A DNA stretch of 64,000 bases from Bosea vaviloviae (GTDB lineage: Bacteria; Pseudomonadota; Alphaproteobacteria; Rhizobiales; Beijerinckiaceae). The translations under genes were made by a program, and so were the position numbers. Every line of letters starts with the position of its first letter. Position 1 is the first letter of the stretch. This document shows, piece after piece, positions 9,145 to 19,656 of the stretch. The stretch covers positions 4,393,001 through 4,457,000 of the forward strand of contig NZ_CP017147.1 of NCBI RefSeq assembly GCF_001741865.1. Direction: 5' to 3'. The notes below the pieces were generated by a model. It had not been told where the DNA came from. It made no database searches and saw only the letters and a program-made list of their open reading frames with translations.

Positions 9145-9522
9145 ATGAAGATACGCGCAGCCAGTTGTGCTTGTGGCCAGCTTCGCCTCAGTTGCGAGGG
9201 CGAGCCCGTCAGCGTTTCCCTGTGTCATTGTCTCGAATGCCAGAGACGGACTGGCAGTACTTATGGGATCGCCGCCTTCTTCCCACGCTCCAAGATCAGC
9301 ATCTCGGGCGTTTTCTCGGATTACTCACGACCATCCGACAGCGGCTATGCGGTGATGCATCATTTTTGCCCCGGCTGCGGCAGCACGGTCTTCTGGGAAC
9401 CAACGCGAAAGCCGGATGTAGTCGCCGTCGCCGTCGGAGCCTTCGCGGATCCGGCGTTCCCCGCCCCCACGAAGAGCGTTTATCGGGAACACCGGCATCC
9501 CTGGGTCGCCGCGCCTGAGTGA
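9145..9522 (+). CDS. GFA/CENP-V family zinc-binding protein
   Basis: 125 residues with the cysteine layout of the glutathione-dependent formaldehyde-activating enzyme family: CACGQLRLSC near the N-terminus, CHCLECQRRTGS around 27-38, and HFCPGCGS around 72-80, giving two structural or catalytic zinc sites. Some members catalyse formaldehyde-glutathione adduct formation, but most are uncharacterised, so only the fold is safe. Single gene, divergent from the DUF350 cluster. Confidence 0.9.
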   Translation: MKIRAASCACGQLRLSCEGEPVSVSLCHCLECQRRTGSTYGIAAFFPRSKISISGVFSDYSRPSDSGYAVMHHFCPGCGSTVFWEPTRKPDVVAVAVGAFADPAFPAPTKSVYREHRHPWVAAPE

Positions 9523-9536
9523 GGCGGCGGCGAGAT

Positions 9537-9637
9537 GCATCGGCCCGAAAAGTGGGAACCGGTTTTCGGAACAAGCCGATGCAAGATCAAAACACTACAG
9601 CATCAGACCGAATACGATTTTCGGTCTGATGCTGTAG
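9537..9637. repeat. Dispersed palindromic repeat, family A, copy 1
   Basis: About 100 bp. It contains GAAAAGTGGGAACCGGTTTT on its left and, on its right, an inverted repeat with arms CAGCATCAGACCGAA / TTCGGTCTGATGCTG. The reverse complement matches 41740-41838 nearly base for base over its whole length. It lies between the GFA gene and pyrG. Non-coding; probably a REP/MITE-like element. Confidence 0.85.
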
Positions 9638-9641
9638 AACG

Positions 9642-9693
9642 TTTTCGAGTGAAGTGGATACCGGTTCGCGTGAAGACAACGCGTTGAAACAAA
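9642..9693. repeat. Dispersed repeat, family B, copy 1
   Basis: A 50-bp segment containing CGAAGTGG-type and ACCGGTTCGCGTGAAGA sequence, closely matching 40871-40921 in the same orientation. It directly follows family A copy 1 and is followed by a hairpin, as is the second copy. Confidence 0.75.
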
Positions 9694-9696
9694 GCG

Positions 9697-9739
9697 CAGG
9701 AGCAATTGAACGATCCAATTGGATCGGAAATTGCTCCTG
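9697..9739 (-). terminator. Strong hairpin downstream of pyrG
   Basis: Arms CAGGAGCAATT and AATTGCTCCTG enclose an inner palindrome CGATCCAATTGGATCG, giving an almost fully paired stem. It lies 6 nt past the pyrG stop. There is no U-run, so it may be a bidirectional stabilising structure or part of repeat family B rather than a classical terminator. Confidence 0.6.
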
Positions 9740-9745
9740 CCCGGT

Positions 9746-11380
<1,635 letters not shown>

Positions 11381-11554
11381 TCACCTTTAACGCCAAGGTT
11401 TCGATTCGCGAAGCGGGGCCGCGCAGGGCCGGTGTGCTTCACACGCTTGTCCACAGCCTGACGAGTCCAGCGACCCTCCAGGCTGTATTTGTCCGTCGGG
11501 CCTGATCCATCAGGGCCACTATAGCAGCGCACCCGGATCAGGCTCGGTGGGAGC

Positions 11555-11644
11555 GGCCGGTTTCCCGGCGACTTCCCGTCAAAAGAGAAGGGCCGGTTTC
11601 CCGGCGATTTCCCATCAAAAGAGAAGGGCCGGTTTCCCGGCCCC
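11555..11644 (-). repeat. 36-bp tandem repeat with terminator-like hairpins after secG
   Basis: Two full 36-bp units (11555-11590 and 11591-11626, differing at a few positions) and a third partial unit (11627-11644). Each unit begins GGCCGGTTTCCCGG, a self-complementary hairpin, and continues to CATCAAAAGAGAAG; on the minus strand each hairpin is followed by TTCTCTTTTGA. It starts 11 nt past the secG stop, so it looks like a multiplied secG terminator. The third unit has the longest stem (GGGCCGG/CCGGCCC). Confidence 0.8.
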
Positions 11645-11654
11645 TGCCCTGTCG

Positions 11655-12053
11655 TCATTGCTGCGGCGCCGCGGGAGGCGTCGGCGGCTGCGAGCCGCCG
11701 CTCGGCCCTTGCAGTTGCCGCAATTGGTCGAGCACGCCGCCGGCATTGGGGGCGCTCGGACCAGTCGGGTTGACGGGCGCGCTCGTCGTGGGCGCGCCGT
11801 CGATGATCGAACGCTGCACGCGGCCGCGATTCGCCATCACCGCGAGCACGATCGAGGTCAGGAAGAAGGCTCCGGCCAGAATCGCCGTGGCGCGGGTCAG
11901 CGCGTTGGCCTGGCCGCGGCCGGTCATGAAGCCGCCCGCGCCGCCGCCGCCGGAGCCCATGCCGAGCCCGCCGCCTTCGGAGCGCTGCAGGAGGACGACG
12001 CCGACGAGTGCGACCACGATGATCAAATGGATGACGATGAGAACGTTCTGCAT
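11655..12053 (-). CDS. secG: Preprotein translocase subunit SecG
   Basis: 132-residue inner-membrane subunit of the SecYEG translocon. Two hydrophobic segments (about residues 3-22 and 53-72) flank the conserved cytoplasmic loop RSEGGGLGMGSGGGGAGGF, typical of SecG. The C-terminal 50 residues are a Pro/Gly/Gln-rich tail common in alphaproteobacteria. The ATG at 12053 starts MQNVLIVIHLIIVV. It lies between tpiA and pyrG, the usual order in this class. Confidence 0.95.
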   Translation of the reverse strand: MQNVLIVIHLIIVVALVGVVLLQRSEGGGLGMGSGGGGAGGFMTGRGQANALTRATAILAGAFFLTSIVLAVMANRGRVQRSIIDGAPTTSAPVNPTGPSAPNAGGVLDQLRQLQGPSGGSQPPTPPAAPQQ

Positions 12054-12199
12054 GGTCTCACGAAAATGGGTATGGAGCGGGCCGCCGCAAGAGCGCCCCG
12101 CCCCGTCTGCCCGTATCGGGCTTGTAGAGGTCGCGGCGCACATAGCACGCGTCTACGAAGCGCACCACCCGGCAAATCACGCTTGGCGACGCGCCGGAC

Positions 12200-12961
12200 T
12201 CAGGCGCAGGCCCGCGCGATCGCCAGGAAGTCCTCGGCCTTGAGGCTCGCGCCGCCGACGAGCGCGCCATCGACATGGGCGACATTCATCAATTCCGCGG
12301 CGTTAGAGGGCTTGACCGAACCGCCGTAAAGCAGGCGAACGCTGGCAGCCACCCCTTTGCCGAGAAGCCGGCCGAGCTCTGTGCGGATCGCCTCATGCAT
12401 TTCAGCGACATCGGCAGCCGTCGGGGTCAGGCCGGTGCCGATCGCCCAGACCGGCTCATAGGCGATGACGAGACCAGCCGCCGTCGAATCCTCCGGGACC
12501 GAGCCGCGCAGCTGCTTCTTGACGATCGCCAGCGCCTTGCCGGCCTCGCGCTCATCCTTGGTCTCTCCGACGCAGATGATCGGCACCAGCAGGGCGTCCC
12601 GCGCGGCTTGCGCCTTCGCCTTGACGATGGCGTTGGTCTCGCCATGGAGCGTGCGCCGCTCGGAATGGCCGACGATGGCGAAGCTCGCACCGGAATCGGC
12701 GAGCATCGCGGCCGAGACCTCGCCGGTGAAGGCGCCGCCGGCATTGGAGCTGCAATCCTGCCCGCCGGTTGCGATGCGCGATCCGATCAATGCGGCCGTC
12801 GTGGTATAGAGCAGGGTCGCGGGTGGGCAGACCGCGAGATCGACAACCGCCTTCAGCGCGGTGTCATAGCCCTTGGCGACCTCGACCGCGATGGCGAGAT
12901 CGGCCTTCAGCCCGTTCATCTTCCAGTTGCCGGCCACCAGCGGCCTGATGTTGCGCGTCAC
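12200..12961 (-). CDS. tpiA: Triosephosphate isomerase
   Basis: 253 residues; interconverts dihydroxyacetone phosphate and glyceraldehyde-3-phosphate. Catalytic residues are in place: K14 (GNWKMNG), H99 (IVGHSERR) and E169 ([11 protein letters not shown]), plus the phosphate loop LLYGGSVKP. The start is GTG at 12961 with GGGAGG 7 nt upstream; the open frame further upstream is not conserved sequence. It is divergent from ppiD. Confidence 0.97.
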   Translation of the reverse strand: MTRNIRPLVAGNWKMNGLKADLAIAVEVAKGYDTALKAVVDLAVCPPATLLYTTTAALIGSRIATGGQDCSSNAGGAFTGEVSAAMLADSGASFAIVGHSERRTLHGETNAIVKAKAQAARDALLVPIICVGETKDEREAGKALAIVKKQLRGSVPEDSTAAGLVIAYEPVWAIGTGLTPTAADVAEMHEAIRTELGRLLGKGVAASVRLLYGGSVKPSNAAELMNVAHVDGALVGGASLKAEDFLAIARACA

Positions 12962-13055
12962 GTCTCGCCTCCCAATATGCTGCGCCGGCTCTAGCAACGC
13001 CCGGCCCCTGCCGCAATCGCCCGGCACATCGCAGCACCGATCGACGCAGGAATGA

Positions 13056-13084
13056 TTGCGAGTTGCGCAAGCGGTTCCTATAAG
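13056..13084 (+). promoter_or_regulatory. Sigma70-type promoter for ppiD
   Basis: TTGCGA at 13056-13061 and TATAAG at 13079-13084 with a 17-nt spacer, giving a start near 13091 and a leader of about 60 nt before ppiD. The hexamers are recognisable but not perfect. By position this promoter may drive the whole ppiD-trp run. Confidence 0.5.
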
Positions 13085-13150
13085 CGGCACCGACAAAAAC
13101 CGGCGGCGCGCCCACTTGCGCCGCATCCGGACAGGAAAGACTTAAATTCA

Positions 13151-15064
13151 ATGATGATGCAGGGCATCCGCAAGGCGGGTCAGAGTTTCCTCGGGAAGCT
13201 CATCATCAGCATAACATTCGGCTTCCTGATCCTGTCCTTTGCGATCTGGGGCATCGGCGACATCTTCCGCGGCTATGGCCGCAATGAAGTCGCTCGCGTC
13301 GGCAAGGTCGAGATCGGCCTCGAACAGATGCGCACGACCTATCAGAACGAGATCCAGACGCTGACCCGCCAGCAGCGCCGCCAGATCACGCCTGATATGG
13401 CGCGCGCGATCGGCCTCGACCGGCAGGTGCTGTCGCGGCTGGTGACGGAAGCGGTGCTCGACCAGACGGCGCAGGGCATGCGGCTCGCCGTATCCGACGA
13501 GACGATTCGCAACCTGATCTTTGACGATCCGACCTTCCGTGACGCGTCAGGCGCTTTCTCGCCGGCCCGTTTCAACGAATTGCTGCGCAACAACGGCTAT
13601 ACCGAGCAGGTCTATGTCCGCGAGCAGCGCGCCACGATCCTGCGCCAGCAGCTCGCCGAGATGGTCGTGGGCGCAGTCGCCGCGCCCGTGGCCCTGCAGG
13701 AGATCGGCCACCGCCTGCGCAACGAGAAGCGCAGCGTCACCTTCGCCCGCGTTCCGGTGAGCGCTGCCGGTGAGATCGCCGCGCCGACCGAGGCGCAGCT
13801 CAAGACTTTCTTCGACGAGCGCAAGGCCGCTTTCCGCGCGCCCGAATACCGCACCGCCAACATGCTCTCGATCTCGGCCGAGACGGTCGCCGATCCGGCC
13901 TCGGTCAGCGAGGACGACGCTAAGGCGCGCTACGAGCAGATCAAGGGCCAGCGCTTCAGCTCGCCCGAGACGCGCGCGATCCAGCAGATTGCCTTCCCGA
14001 CGCCGGAAGAGGCGCAGGCCGCCAAGGCCCGCATCGACGGTGGCGAGACCTACGAGGCAGTGGCGACCCAGCGCAACGTCGCCGAGAAGGATCTCTCGCT
14101 CGGCACCTTCGCCAAGAGCCAGGTCTTCGATCCGGCCGTACGCGATGCCGCCTTCGCCCTGGCGCAAGGCGCGGTCAGCGCTCCGGTGACGAGCGCCTTC
14201 GGCCCTGTCCTGCTGCGCGTGACCGCGATCACGCCCGAGCGCGTACGCCCCTATGAGGAGGTCGCGGCCGAGCTGCGCAGCGAGATCGCGACCAGCCGCG
14301 CCACGAGCCTGATTACCGACCTGCACGACAAGATCGAGGATCAGCGCGCTGCCGCCAAGCCGCTGGCCGAGATCGCGAGCGAATTGAAACTGCCCCTGCG
14401 CACGCTCGGCCCCGTCGATGCAGGCCTGCGCAAGTCCGACGGCTCGACCGAGACGGCCGTGCCGGGAGGTGACGCGACCGTGCAGGCGATTTTCCGCTCG
14501 GATATCGGCGTCGACAACGAGGCGATCCGACTGCCGCGCGACACAGGCTATGTCTGGTTCGACCTGACCAAGATCGATCCCGGCCGCGCGCAGGGCTTCG
14601 ACGAGGTCAAGGCGCAGGTCGAGGCGCAATGGCGCGCCGACGACGTCGCGAGCAAGCTCTCGACCAAGACGCGCGAACTCGTCGCGCAGCTCGACAAGGG
14701 CGAGGCCTTTGACGCAGCCGCTTCGGTCGCCGGGCTCACGATCGAAAAGGCCGCCGATCTCGGCCGGCAGGAGCAACGCCCCGAATTGCCGGCCAATGTG
14801 GTCAGCCTGATCTTCGGCACCGCTGTCGGCAAAAGCGGCGCGGCGTCCCTCGCCGATGGCGGGCGCGTGCTGTTCAAGGTCGATAGCGCGACTGTGCCGC
14901 CCTATGCCCGCACGACGCAGGAAGCGGAGAATTTCGCCCGCCTGCTCGCTTCGAGCATCAGCGAAGACGTCCTGTCGCAATATGTCGGCAAGCGGCAGTC
15001 GGAGCTCGGCGTCAGCGTCAACGAGGCCGCATTCCGTAACGCTACCGGCGGCGCGCAGAATTGA
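13151..15064 (+). CDS. PpiD-like membrane-anchored peptidyl-prolyl isomerase
   Basis: 637 residues. A short cytoplasmic N-terminus is followed by one membrane helix (FLGKLIISITFGFLILSFAI, about residues 11-30), a SurA_N-type chaperone region (FRGYGRNEVARVGKVEIGLE onward) and a degenerate parvulin domain around residues 250-370 (SPETRAIQQIAFPTPEEAQA). PpiD family members are periplasmic chaperones at the SecYEG exit. Start chosen at the first of two adjacent ATGs with AGGAAAG upstream. trpE starts two bases after the stop; this linkage is common in Rhizobiales. Confidence 0.92.
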   Translation: MMMQGIRKAGQSFLGKLIISITFGFLILSFAIWGIGDIFRGYGRNEVARVGKVEIGLEQMRTTYQNEIQTLTRQQRRQITPDMARAIGLDRQVLSRLVTEAVLDQTAQGMRLAVSDETIRNLIFDDPTFRDASGAFSPARFNELLRNNGYTEQVYVREQRATILRQQLAEMVVGAVAAPVALQEIGHRLRNEKRSVTFARVPVSAAGEIAAPTEAQLKTFFDERKAAFRAPEYRTANMLSISAETVADPASVSEDDAKARYEQIKGQRFSSPETRAIQQIAFPTPEEAQAAKARIDGGETYEAVATQRNVAEKDLSLGTFAKSQVFDPAVRDAAFALAQGAVSAPVTSAFGPVLLRVTAITPERVRPYEEVAAELRSEIATSRATSLITDLHDKIEDQRAAAKPLAEIASELKLPLRTLGPVDAGLRKSDGSTETAVPGGDATVQAIFRSDIGVDNEAIRLPRDTGYVWFDLTKIDPGRAQGFDEVKAQVEAQWRADDVASKLSTKTRELVAQLDKGEAFDAAASVAGLTIEKAADLGRQEQRPELPANVVSLIFGTAVGKSGAASLADGGRVLFKVDSATVPPYARTTQEAENFARLLASSISEDVLSQYVGKRQSELGVSVNEAAFRNATGGAQN

Positions 15065-15066
15065 CC

Positions 15067-16590
15067 ATGCAAGCCGCTCTCGAACGCTTCGCGCAAAGCT
15101 ATGAGGCCGGCACGGCGCAATTGCTGAGACAGGTGCTGGTCGGCGATTGCGAGACGCCGGTCGCCGCCTTCCTGAAGCTGCGGCACGCGACGACGGGCCC
15201 GGCCTTCCTGCTCGAATCGGTCGAAGGCGGAGCCGTGCGCGGGCGCTACTCGATGATTGGGCTCGAGCCGGACCTGATCTGGCGCTGCCATCACGGCGAG
15301 GCCGCCTTGTGCCGACCAGCGCTCGGCGACAGCTTCCTCACCGATCCGCGCCCGGCCTTCGAAAGCCTGCGCGCATTGCTGGACGAGAGCGCGATCCCCG
15401 ACAGCGAAGGGGCGGAAGGCGAGAAGCTGCCGCCCATGGCCGCCGGCGTGTTCGGCTATCTCGGCTACGACATGGTGCGCCTGATGGAGCGCCTGGCCGA
15501 GCCGAAGGAGACCGGCACCGGCGTTCCCGACGCGATCCTGATGCGCCCGACGCTGATGGTCGTGTTCGATTCGGTGCGCGACGAGATCCATGTCGTGACC
15601 CCGGTGCGGACCCAGCCCGGCGTCGCGGCCCGCGCGGCCTATGAGCAGGCGCAGGAGCGGCTGGAGGCCGTGGTGATGGCGCTCGAAGGTTCGTTGCCGG
15701 CCGATGCCGCCATCGACATCGCCAATTTGCCGGAGCCGGCGATCGTCTCGAACACCAGCGAGGCGGATTTCCACGCCATGGTCGCCACCGCGCAGAACTA
15801 TATCCGCGCCGGCGACATCTTCCAGGTCGTGCTGTCGCAGCGCTTCGAGGCGCCCTTCCAGCTGCCGCCCTTCGCGCTCTACCGGGCGCTGCGGCGGGTC
15901 AATCCGGCGCCGTTCCTGTGCTATCTCGACTTTGCCGACTTCCAGATCGTCTGCTCCAGCCCCGAAATCCTGGTCCGCCTGCGCGACGATACCGTCACCA
16001 TCCGGCCGATCGCCGGGACGCGGCGTCGCGGCGCGACGGTGGCTGAGGATGACGCGCTCGCCGAGGAATTGCTGGCCGACCCGAAGGAACGTGCCGAGCA
16101 TCTGATGCTGCTCGATCTCGGCCGCAACGATGTCGGCCGGGTCGCGCAGATCGGCTCGGTGAGGGTGACCGATTCCTTCTTCATCGAGCGCTACAGCCAG
16201 GTCATGCACATCGTCTCGAATGTCGAGGGTACGATCGACCCGCAGCATGACGCGCTGGCCGCCTTGTCCGCCGGCTTTCCCGCCGGCACGGTCTCGGGCG
16301 CGCCGAAGGTCCGGGCGATGGAGATCATCGACGAATTGGAGCACGATGCGCGCGGCGCCTATGGCGGCTGCATCGGCTATTTCGGCGCCAATGGCGAGAT
16401 GGACACCTGCATCGTGCTGCGCACGGCGGTGGTCAAGGACGAGCGCATGCATGTCCAGGCCGGCGCCGGCATCGTCTACGATTCCAACCCGGAATCCGAG
16501 CAGGCCGAGTGCGTGAACAAGGCCAAAGCCCTGTTCAAAGCGGCGGAAGAAGCGATCCGCTTCGCCTCGCGGGTCGGACGTGGGCAGTAG
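15067..16590 (+). CDS. trpE: Anthranilate synthase component I
   Basis: 507 residues; converts chorismate to anthranilate using ammonia from TrpG, the first committed step of tryptophan synthesis. The chorismate-binding core is visible in the C-terminal half: FQVVLSQRFEAPF, PIAGTRRRGAT, LLDLGRNDVGRV, PAGTVSGAPKVRAMEII and QAGAGIVYDS. The N-terminal feedback region has LLESVEGGAVRGRYSMIG (conserved Leu-Leu-Glu-Ser). The ATG at 15067 is 2 nt past ppiD. It is separate from trpG, unlike the TrpEG fusion of some rhizobia. Confidence 0.97.
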   Translation: MQAALERFAQSYEAGTAQLLRQVLVGDCETPVAAFLKLRHATTGPAFLLESVEGGAVRGRYSMIGLEPDLIWRCHHGEAALCRPALGDSFLTDPRPAFESLRALLDESAIPDSEGAEGEKLPPMAAGVFGYLGYDMVRLMERLAEPKETGTGVPDAILMRPTLMVVFDSVRDEIHVVTPVRTQPGVAARAAYEQAQERLEAVVMALEGSLPADAAIDIANLPEPAIVSNTSEADFHAMVATAQNYIRAGDIFQVVLSQRFEAPFQLPPFALYRALRRVNPAPFLCYLDFADFQIVCSSPEILVRLRDDTVTIRPIAGTRRRGATVAEDDALAEELLADPKERAEHLMLLDLGRNDVGRVAQIGSVRVTDSFFIERYSQVMHIVSNVEGTIDPQHDALAALSAGFPAGTVSGAPKVRAMEIIDELEHDARGAYGGCIGYFGANGEMDTCIVLRTAVVKDERMHVQAGAGIVYDSNPESEQAECVNKAKALFKAAEEAIRFASRVGRGQ

Positions 16591-16689
16591 GACCGATATG
16601 GCGCTCGCGGCCTGCGCCCGTAACCGATGCGCTTGACCGCCCTGCCCGAGACCGTGCATGACCTTCGCCCGAAAACACGGCTCGAAACC

Positions 16690-17307
16690 ATGCGCATCCT
16701 GCTGATCGACAACTACGACAGCTTCACTTGGAACCTCGTCCACCTGATCGGCGGGCTGGGGGCCGACGTCGTCGTGCGCCGCAACGACGCGGTCACGGTC
16801 GCCGAGGCGTTGTCTGACGATTACGACGCGATCGTGCTGTCGCCCGGCCCCTGCACGCCCAACGAGGCCGGCATCTGCCTCGACCTCGTGCGCGAGGGTG
16901 CCGGAACCAGGCCGATCTTCGGCGTCTGCCTGGGCCTGCAGGCTATCGGCCAGGTCTTCGGTGGCGATGTCGTGCGGGCCCCCCTGCCGATGCACGGCAA
17001 GATCTCGGCGATCCGGCATCAGTCGCGCGGCATGTTCCGTGGCATCAACGGGCCGATCCAGGCAACGCGCTACCATTCGCTCGTCGTGGCTCGCGAGACT
17101 TGCCCCACGGCGCTCGATATCGAGGCGGAAAGCGATGACGGATTGATCATGGCGCTGTCGCATCGCGAATTTCCGGTGCAGGGCGTGCAGTTTCACCCCG
17201 AGAGCATCGCCTCCGAGCATGGCGCGACGATCCTGCGCAATTTCATCGAGATGTCGGAGCGATGGTCGCAGCAGCGCCGGCCCGCCGCCCTGCCCCAGAC
17301 CGCCTGA
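16690..17307 (+). CDS. trpG: Anthranilate synthase component II (glutamine amidotransferase)
   Basis: 205 residues; releases ammonia from glutamine for TrpE. The class I amidotransferase triad is C80 (GVCLGLQAIG), H169 and E171 (VQFHPESIAS), and the N-terminus ILLIDNYDSFTWNLV is diagnostic. The ATG at 16690 is preferred over an in-frame one 63 nt upstream. It lies 99 nt past trpE; that gap shows no clear leader peptide with Trp codons, so no attenuator is called. Confidence 0.96.
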   Translation: MRILLIDNYDSFTWNLVHLIGGLGADVVVRRNDAVTVAEALSDDYDAIVLSPGPCTPNEAGICLDLVREGAGTRPIFGVCLGLQAIGQVFGGDVVRAPLPMHGKISAIRHQSRGMFRGINGPIQATRYHSLVVARETCPTALDIEAESDDGLIMALSHREFPVQGVQFHPESIASEHGATILRNFIEMSERWSQQRRPAALPQTA

Positions 17308-17340
17308 TTTCACAGAGTTCCCGATTTTCGCAGAGTTCAT

Positions 17341-18354
17341 ATGGACGACTTCAAACCCTTCATCGCCAAGGTCGCGACCGGAGCCACGCTTTCGCGCGAC
17401 GAGGCCAAAGACGCCTTCGACACGATACTCTCGGGCGAGGTCACCAACGCCCAGGCCGCTGCCTTCCTGATGGCGTTGCGCGTGCGCGGCGAGACCACGG
17501 AGGAGATCACCGGGGCTGTCGCCGCCATGCGTGGCAAGATGCTGAAGGTCCAGGCTCCGGCTGATGCCATCGACATCGTCGGCACCGGCGGCGATTCGTC
17601 GGGCTCCTACAATGTCTCGACGCTGGCCGCGATCATCACGGCCGCCTGCGGCGTTCCCGTCGCCAAGCATGGCAACCGCGCCGCCTCCTCTCGCTCGGGC
17701 GCGGCCGATGTGCTGATGGCGCTCGGCGTCAAGGTCGGGCTCGACGCTGCGGCGACAGAGCGCTGCGTCAAGGAGGCCGGCCTCGGCTTCATGTTCGCGC
17801 CGACGCATCACGCCTCGATGCGCCATGTTGCGCCGGTGCGCACCGAACTCGGCACCCGCACGATCTTCAACCTGCTCGGCCCCCTGTCGAATCCGGCCGG
17901 CGTGACCAGGCAGCTTGTCGGCGCCTTTTCCGAGACCTGGCTGGAGCCGATGGTGAAGGTCCTGGCCTCGCTCGGCTCGCAGCGCATCTGGGCCGTGCAC
18001 GGCTCCGACGGTCTGGACGAGATCACCACGACCGGGCCGACGCGTGTCGTCTCGCTCGATGGCGGCAAGATCGAGAGCTTCACGATCAGCCCGGGCGATG
18101 TCGGGCTTGCGCTGGCGAAACCTGCGGATCTGCGCGGCGGCGAGCCGGAACAGAATGCGGCCGCGCTGCGCGCCGTGCTCGAGGGGCAAAAGACCGCCTT
18201 TCGCGATATCGCGGCCTTCAATGCGGCGGCTGCGCTCGTCGTTGCCGGCAAGGCGGGCGATCTGCGCGACGGGCTGGCTCAGGCTTTCGCCGCGCTCGAC
18301 AGCGGTCGCGCCAAGGCCCGGCTCGATGCGCTGATCGTCAGCTCGAACGCGTGA
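17341..18354 (+). CDS. trpD: Anthranilate phosphoribosyltransferase
   Basis: 337 residues; joins anthranilate to PRPP. The glycine-rich PRPP site is [15 protein letters not shown] (about residues 80-94), followed by [17 protein letters not shown] and [13 protein letters not shown]. The whole length matches the family. Third gene of the trp run, 33 nt after trpG and 7 nt before trpC. Confidence 0.97.
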   Translation: MDDFKPFIAKVATGATLSRDEAKDAFDTILSGEVTNAQAAAFLMALRVRGETTEEITGAVAAMRGKMLKVQAPADAIDIVGTGGDSSGSYNVSTLAAIITAACGVPVAKHGNRAASSRSGAADVLMALGVKVGLDAAATERCVKEAGLGFMFAPTHHASMRHVAPVRTELGTRTIFNLLGPLSNPAGVTRQLVGAFSETWLEPMVKVLASLGSQRIWAVHGSDGLDEITTTGPTRVVSLDGGKIESFTISPGDVGLALAKPADLRGGEPEQNAAALRAVLEGQKTAFRDIAAFNAAAALVVAGKAGDLRDGLAQAFAALDSGRAKARLDALIVSSNA

Positions 18355-18361
18355 GGCGGCG

Positions 18362-19174
18362 ATGACCGATATTTTCGCGAAGATCGAGACCTATAAGCGC
18401 CAGGAGATCGCCGCCGCCAAGGCCGCGATCCCGCAAGCCGAGATCGAGCGACTGGCGCTGGCCGCCTCGCCGGTACGCGGCTTTGCCGCGGCACTCGCGG
18501 CGAAGCATGCCGCCGGCGAGCCGGCATTGATCGCGGAGATCAAGAAGGCGAGCCCCTCAAAGGGGCTGATCCGGGAGGATTTCGATCCGCCCTCGCTGGC
18601 GAAGGCTTATGCGGCAGGTGGAGCCGCCTGCCTTTCGGTGCTGACCGACGCACCATCGTTCCAGGGCCGGCCCGAATTCCTGACGCAAGCGCGCGAGGCC
18701 TCCGGCCTGCCGGCGCTGCGCAAGGACTTCCTCTACGACGCCTATCAGGTGTTCGAGGCGCGGGCCTGGGGCGCCGATTGCATCCTGATCATCATGGCCG
18801 GCGTCGACGACGCCACGGCGCGCGAGCTCAACGCCACGGCACAGAGCCTCGGGATGGACGTTCTCGTCGAGGTTCATGACGAAGCCGAGCTCGATCGTGC
18901 GCTAGAGATCGACAGCCGCCTGCTTGGCATCAACAACCGCGATCTGCGTAGCTTCCATGTCGATCTCGCCGTCACCGAACGCCTGGCACCGCGCATTCCC
19001 GATGACCGGATCATCATCGGCGAGAGCGGTATCTTCGGCCCCGCCGATATCGCCAGGCTGCGGCGCGTCGGCGTCGAAACCTTCCTGGTCGGCGAGAGCC
19101 TGATGCGCCAGGCGGATGTTGCGCAGGCGACGCGCGCTCTGCTTGCCGGTCCAGGCAAGGAGGCCGCGGCGTGA
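18362..19174 (+). CDS. trpC: Indole-3-glycerol phosphate synthase
   Basis: 270 residues, monofunctional TIM barrel that closes the indole ring. Family signatures include [15 protein letters not shown] (about residues 55-69), [41 protein letters not shown] and [12 protein letters not shown]. It is separate from TrpF, as usual in alphaproteobacteria. Its stop overlaps the moaC start by 4 nt. Confidence 0.97.
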   Translation: MTDIFAKIETYKRQEIAAAKAAIPQAEIERLALAASPVRGFAAALAAKHAAGEPALIAEIKKASPSKGLIREDFDPPSLAKAYAAGGAACLSVLTDAPSFQGRPEFLTQAREASGLPALRKDFLYDAYQVFEARAWGADCILIIMAGVDDATARELNATAQSLGMDVLVEVHDEAELDRALEIDSRLLGINNRDLRSFHVDLAVTERLAPRIPDDRIIIGESGIFGPADIARLRRVGVETFLVGESLMRQADVAQATRALLAGPGKEAAA

Positions 19175-19656
19175 CCGGCCTCAGCCACCTCGATGCGCAG
19201 GGCCAGGCGCATATGGTGGATGTCGGCGACAAAGCCGAGACGACACGTATCGCCATCGCCGAAGGCAATGTGGTGATGCAGGCAGCCACGCTCGAGATCG
19301 TGCGGCGCGGCGATGCGAAGAAGGGCGACGTGCTCGGCACCGCAAGGCTTGCCGGCATCATGGCGGCCAAGCGCACGCATGAACTGATTCCACTTTGCCA
19401 CCCGCTGCTGATCAGCAAGATCGCCGTCGATCTTACGATTGACGAAGCATTGCCCGGCGTGCGCGTGCGCGCCGAGGTGAAGATGAAGGGCCAGACCGGC
19501 GTCGAGATGGAAGCGCTCACCGCCGTCAGCGTCGCCTGTCTCACAGTCTACGACATGGTCAAGGCGGTCGATCGCGCGATGCACATCGAGGGCATCCGGC
19601 TGGTGCATAAATCCGGCGGGAAATCCGGCGTCTACCAGGCGGAGCAGCCGGCATGA
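19171..19656 (+). CDS. moaC: Cyclic pyranopterin monophosphate synthase
   Basis: 161 residues; second step of molybdenum cofactor synthesis, forming cPMP from the MoaA product. Characteristic stretches are [24 protein letters not shown] sequence around 58-76 (substrate-binding [14 protein letters not shown]) and [20 protein letters not shown] with the catalytic Asp/Lys. It starts at GTG 19171 overlapping trpC, and ends overlapping the moeA ATG (ATGA), so trpC-moaC-moeA are coupled. Confidence 0.97.
   Translation: MTGLSHLDAQGQAHMVDVGDKAETTRIAIAEGNVVMQAATLEIVRRGDAKKGDVLGTARLAGIMAAKRTHELIPLCHPLLISKIAVDLTIDEALPGVRVRAEVKMKGQTGVEMEALTAVSVACLTVYDMVKAVDRAMHIEGIRLVHKSGGKSGVYQAEQPA

Noticed and set aside
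16591..16689. Possible trp attenuator leader between trpE and trpG
   Set aside because: The only short ATG frame (12 codons) has no Trp codons and no paired stems were evident.
14902..18189. Very long open frame opposite ppiD, trpE, trpG and trpD
   Set aside because: Composition is Arg/Asp/Gly/His repeats without domains; it is antisense shadow of GC-rich codons with stop-poor complementary phase.
18362..19656. Molybdenum-cofactor riboswitch before moaC
   Set aside because: moaC overlaps trpC by 4 nt, leaving no leader for an aptamer.
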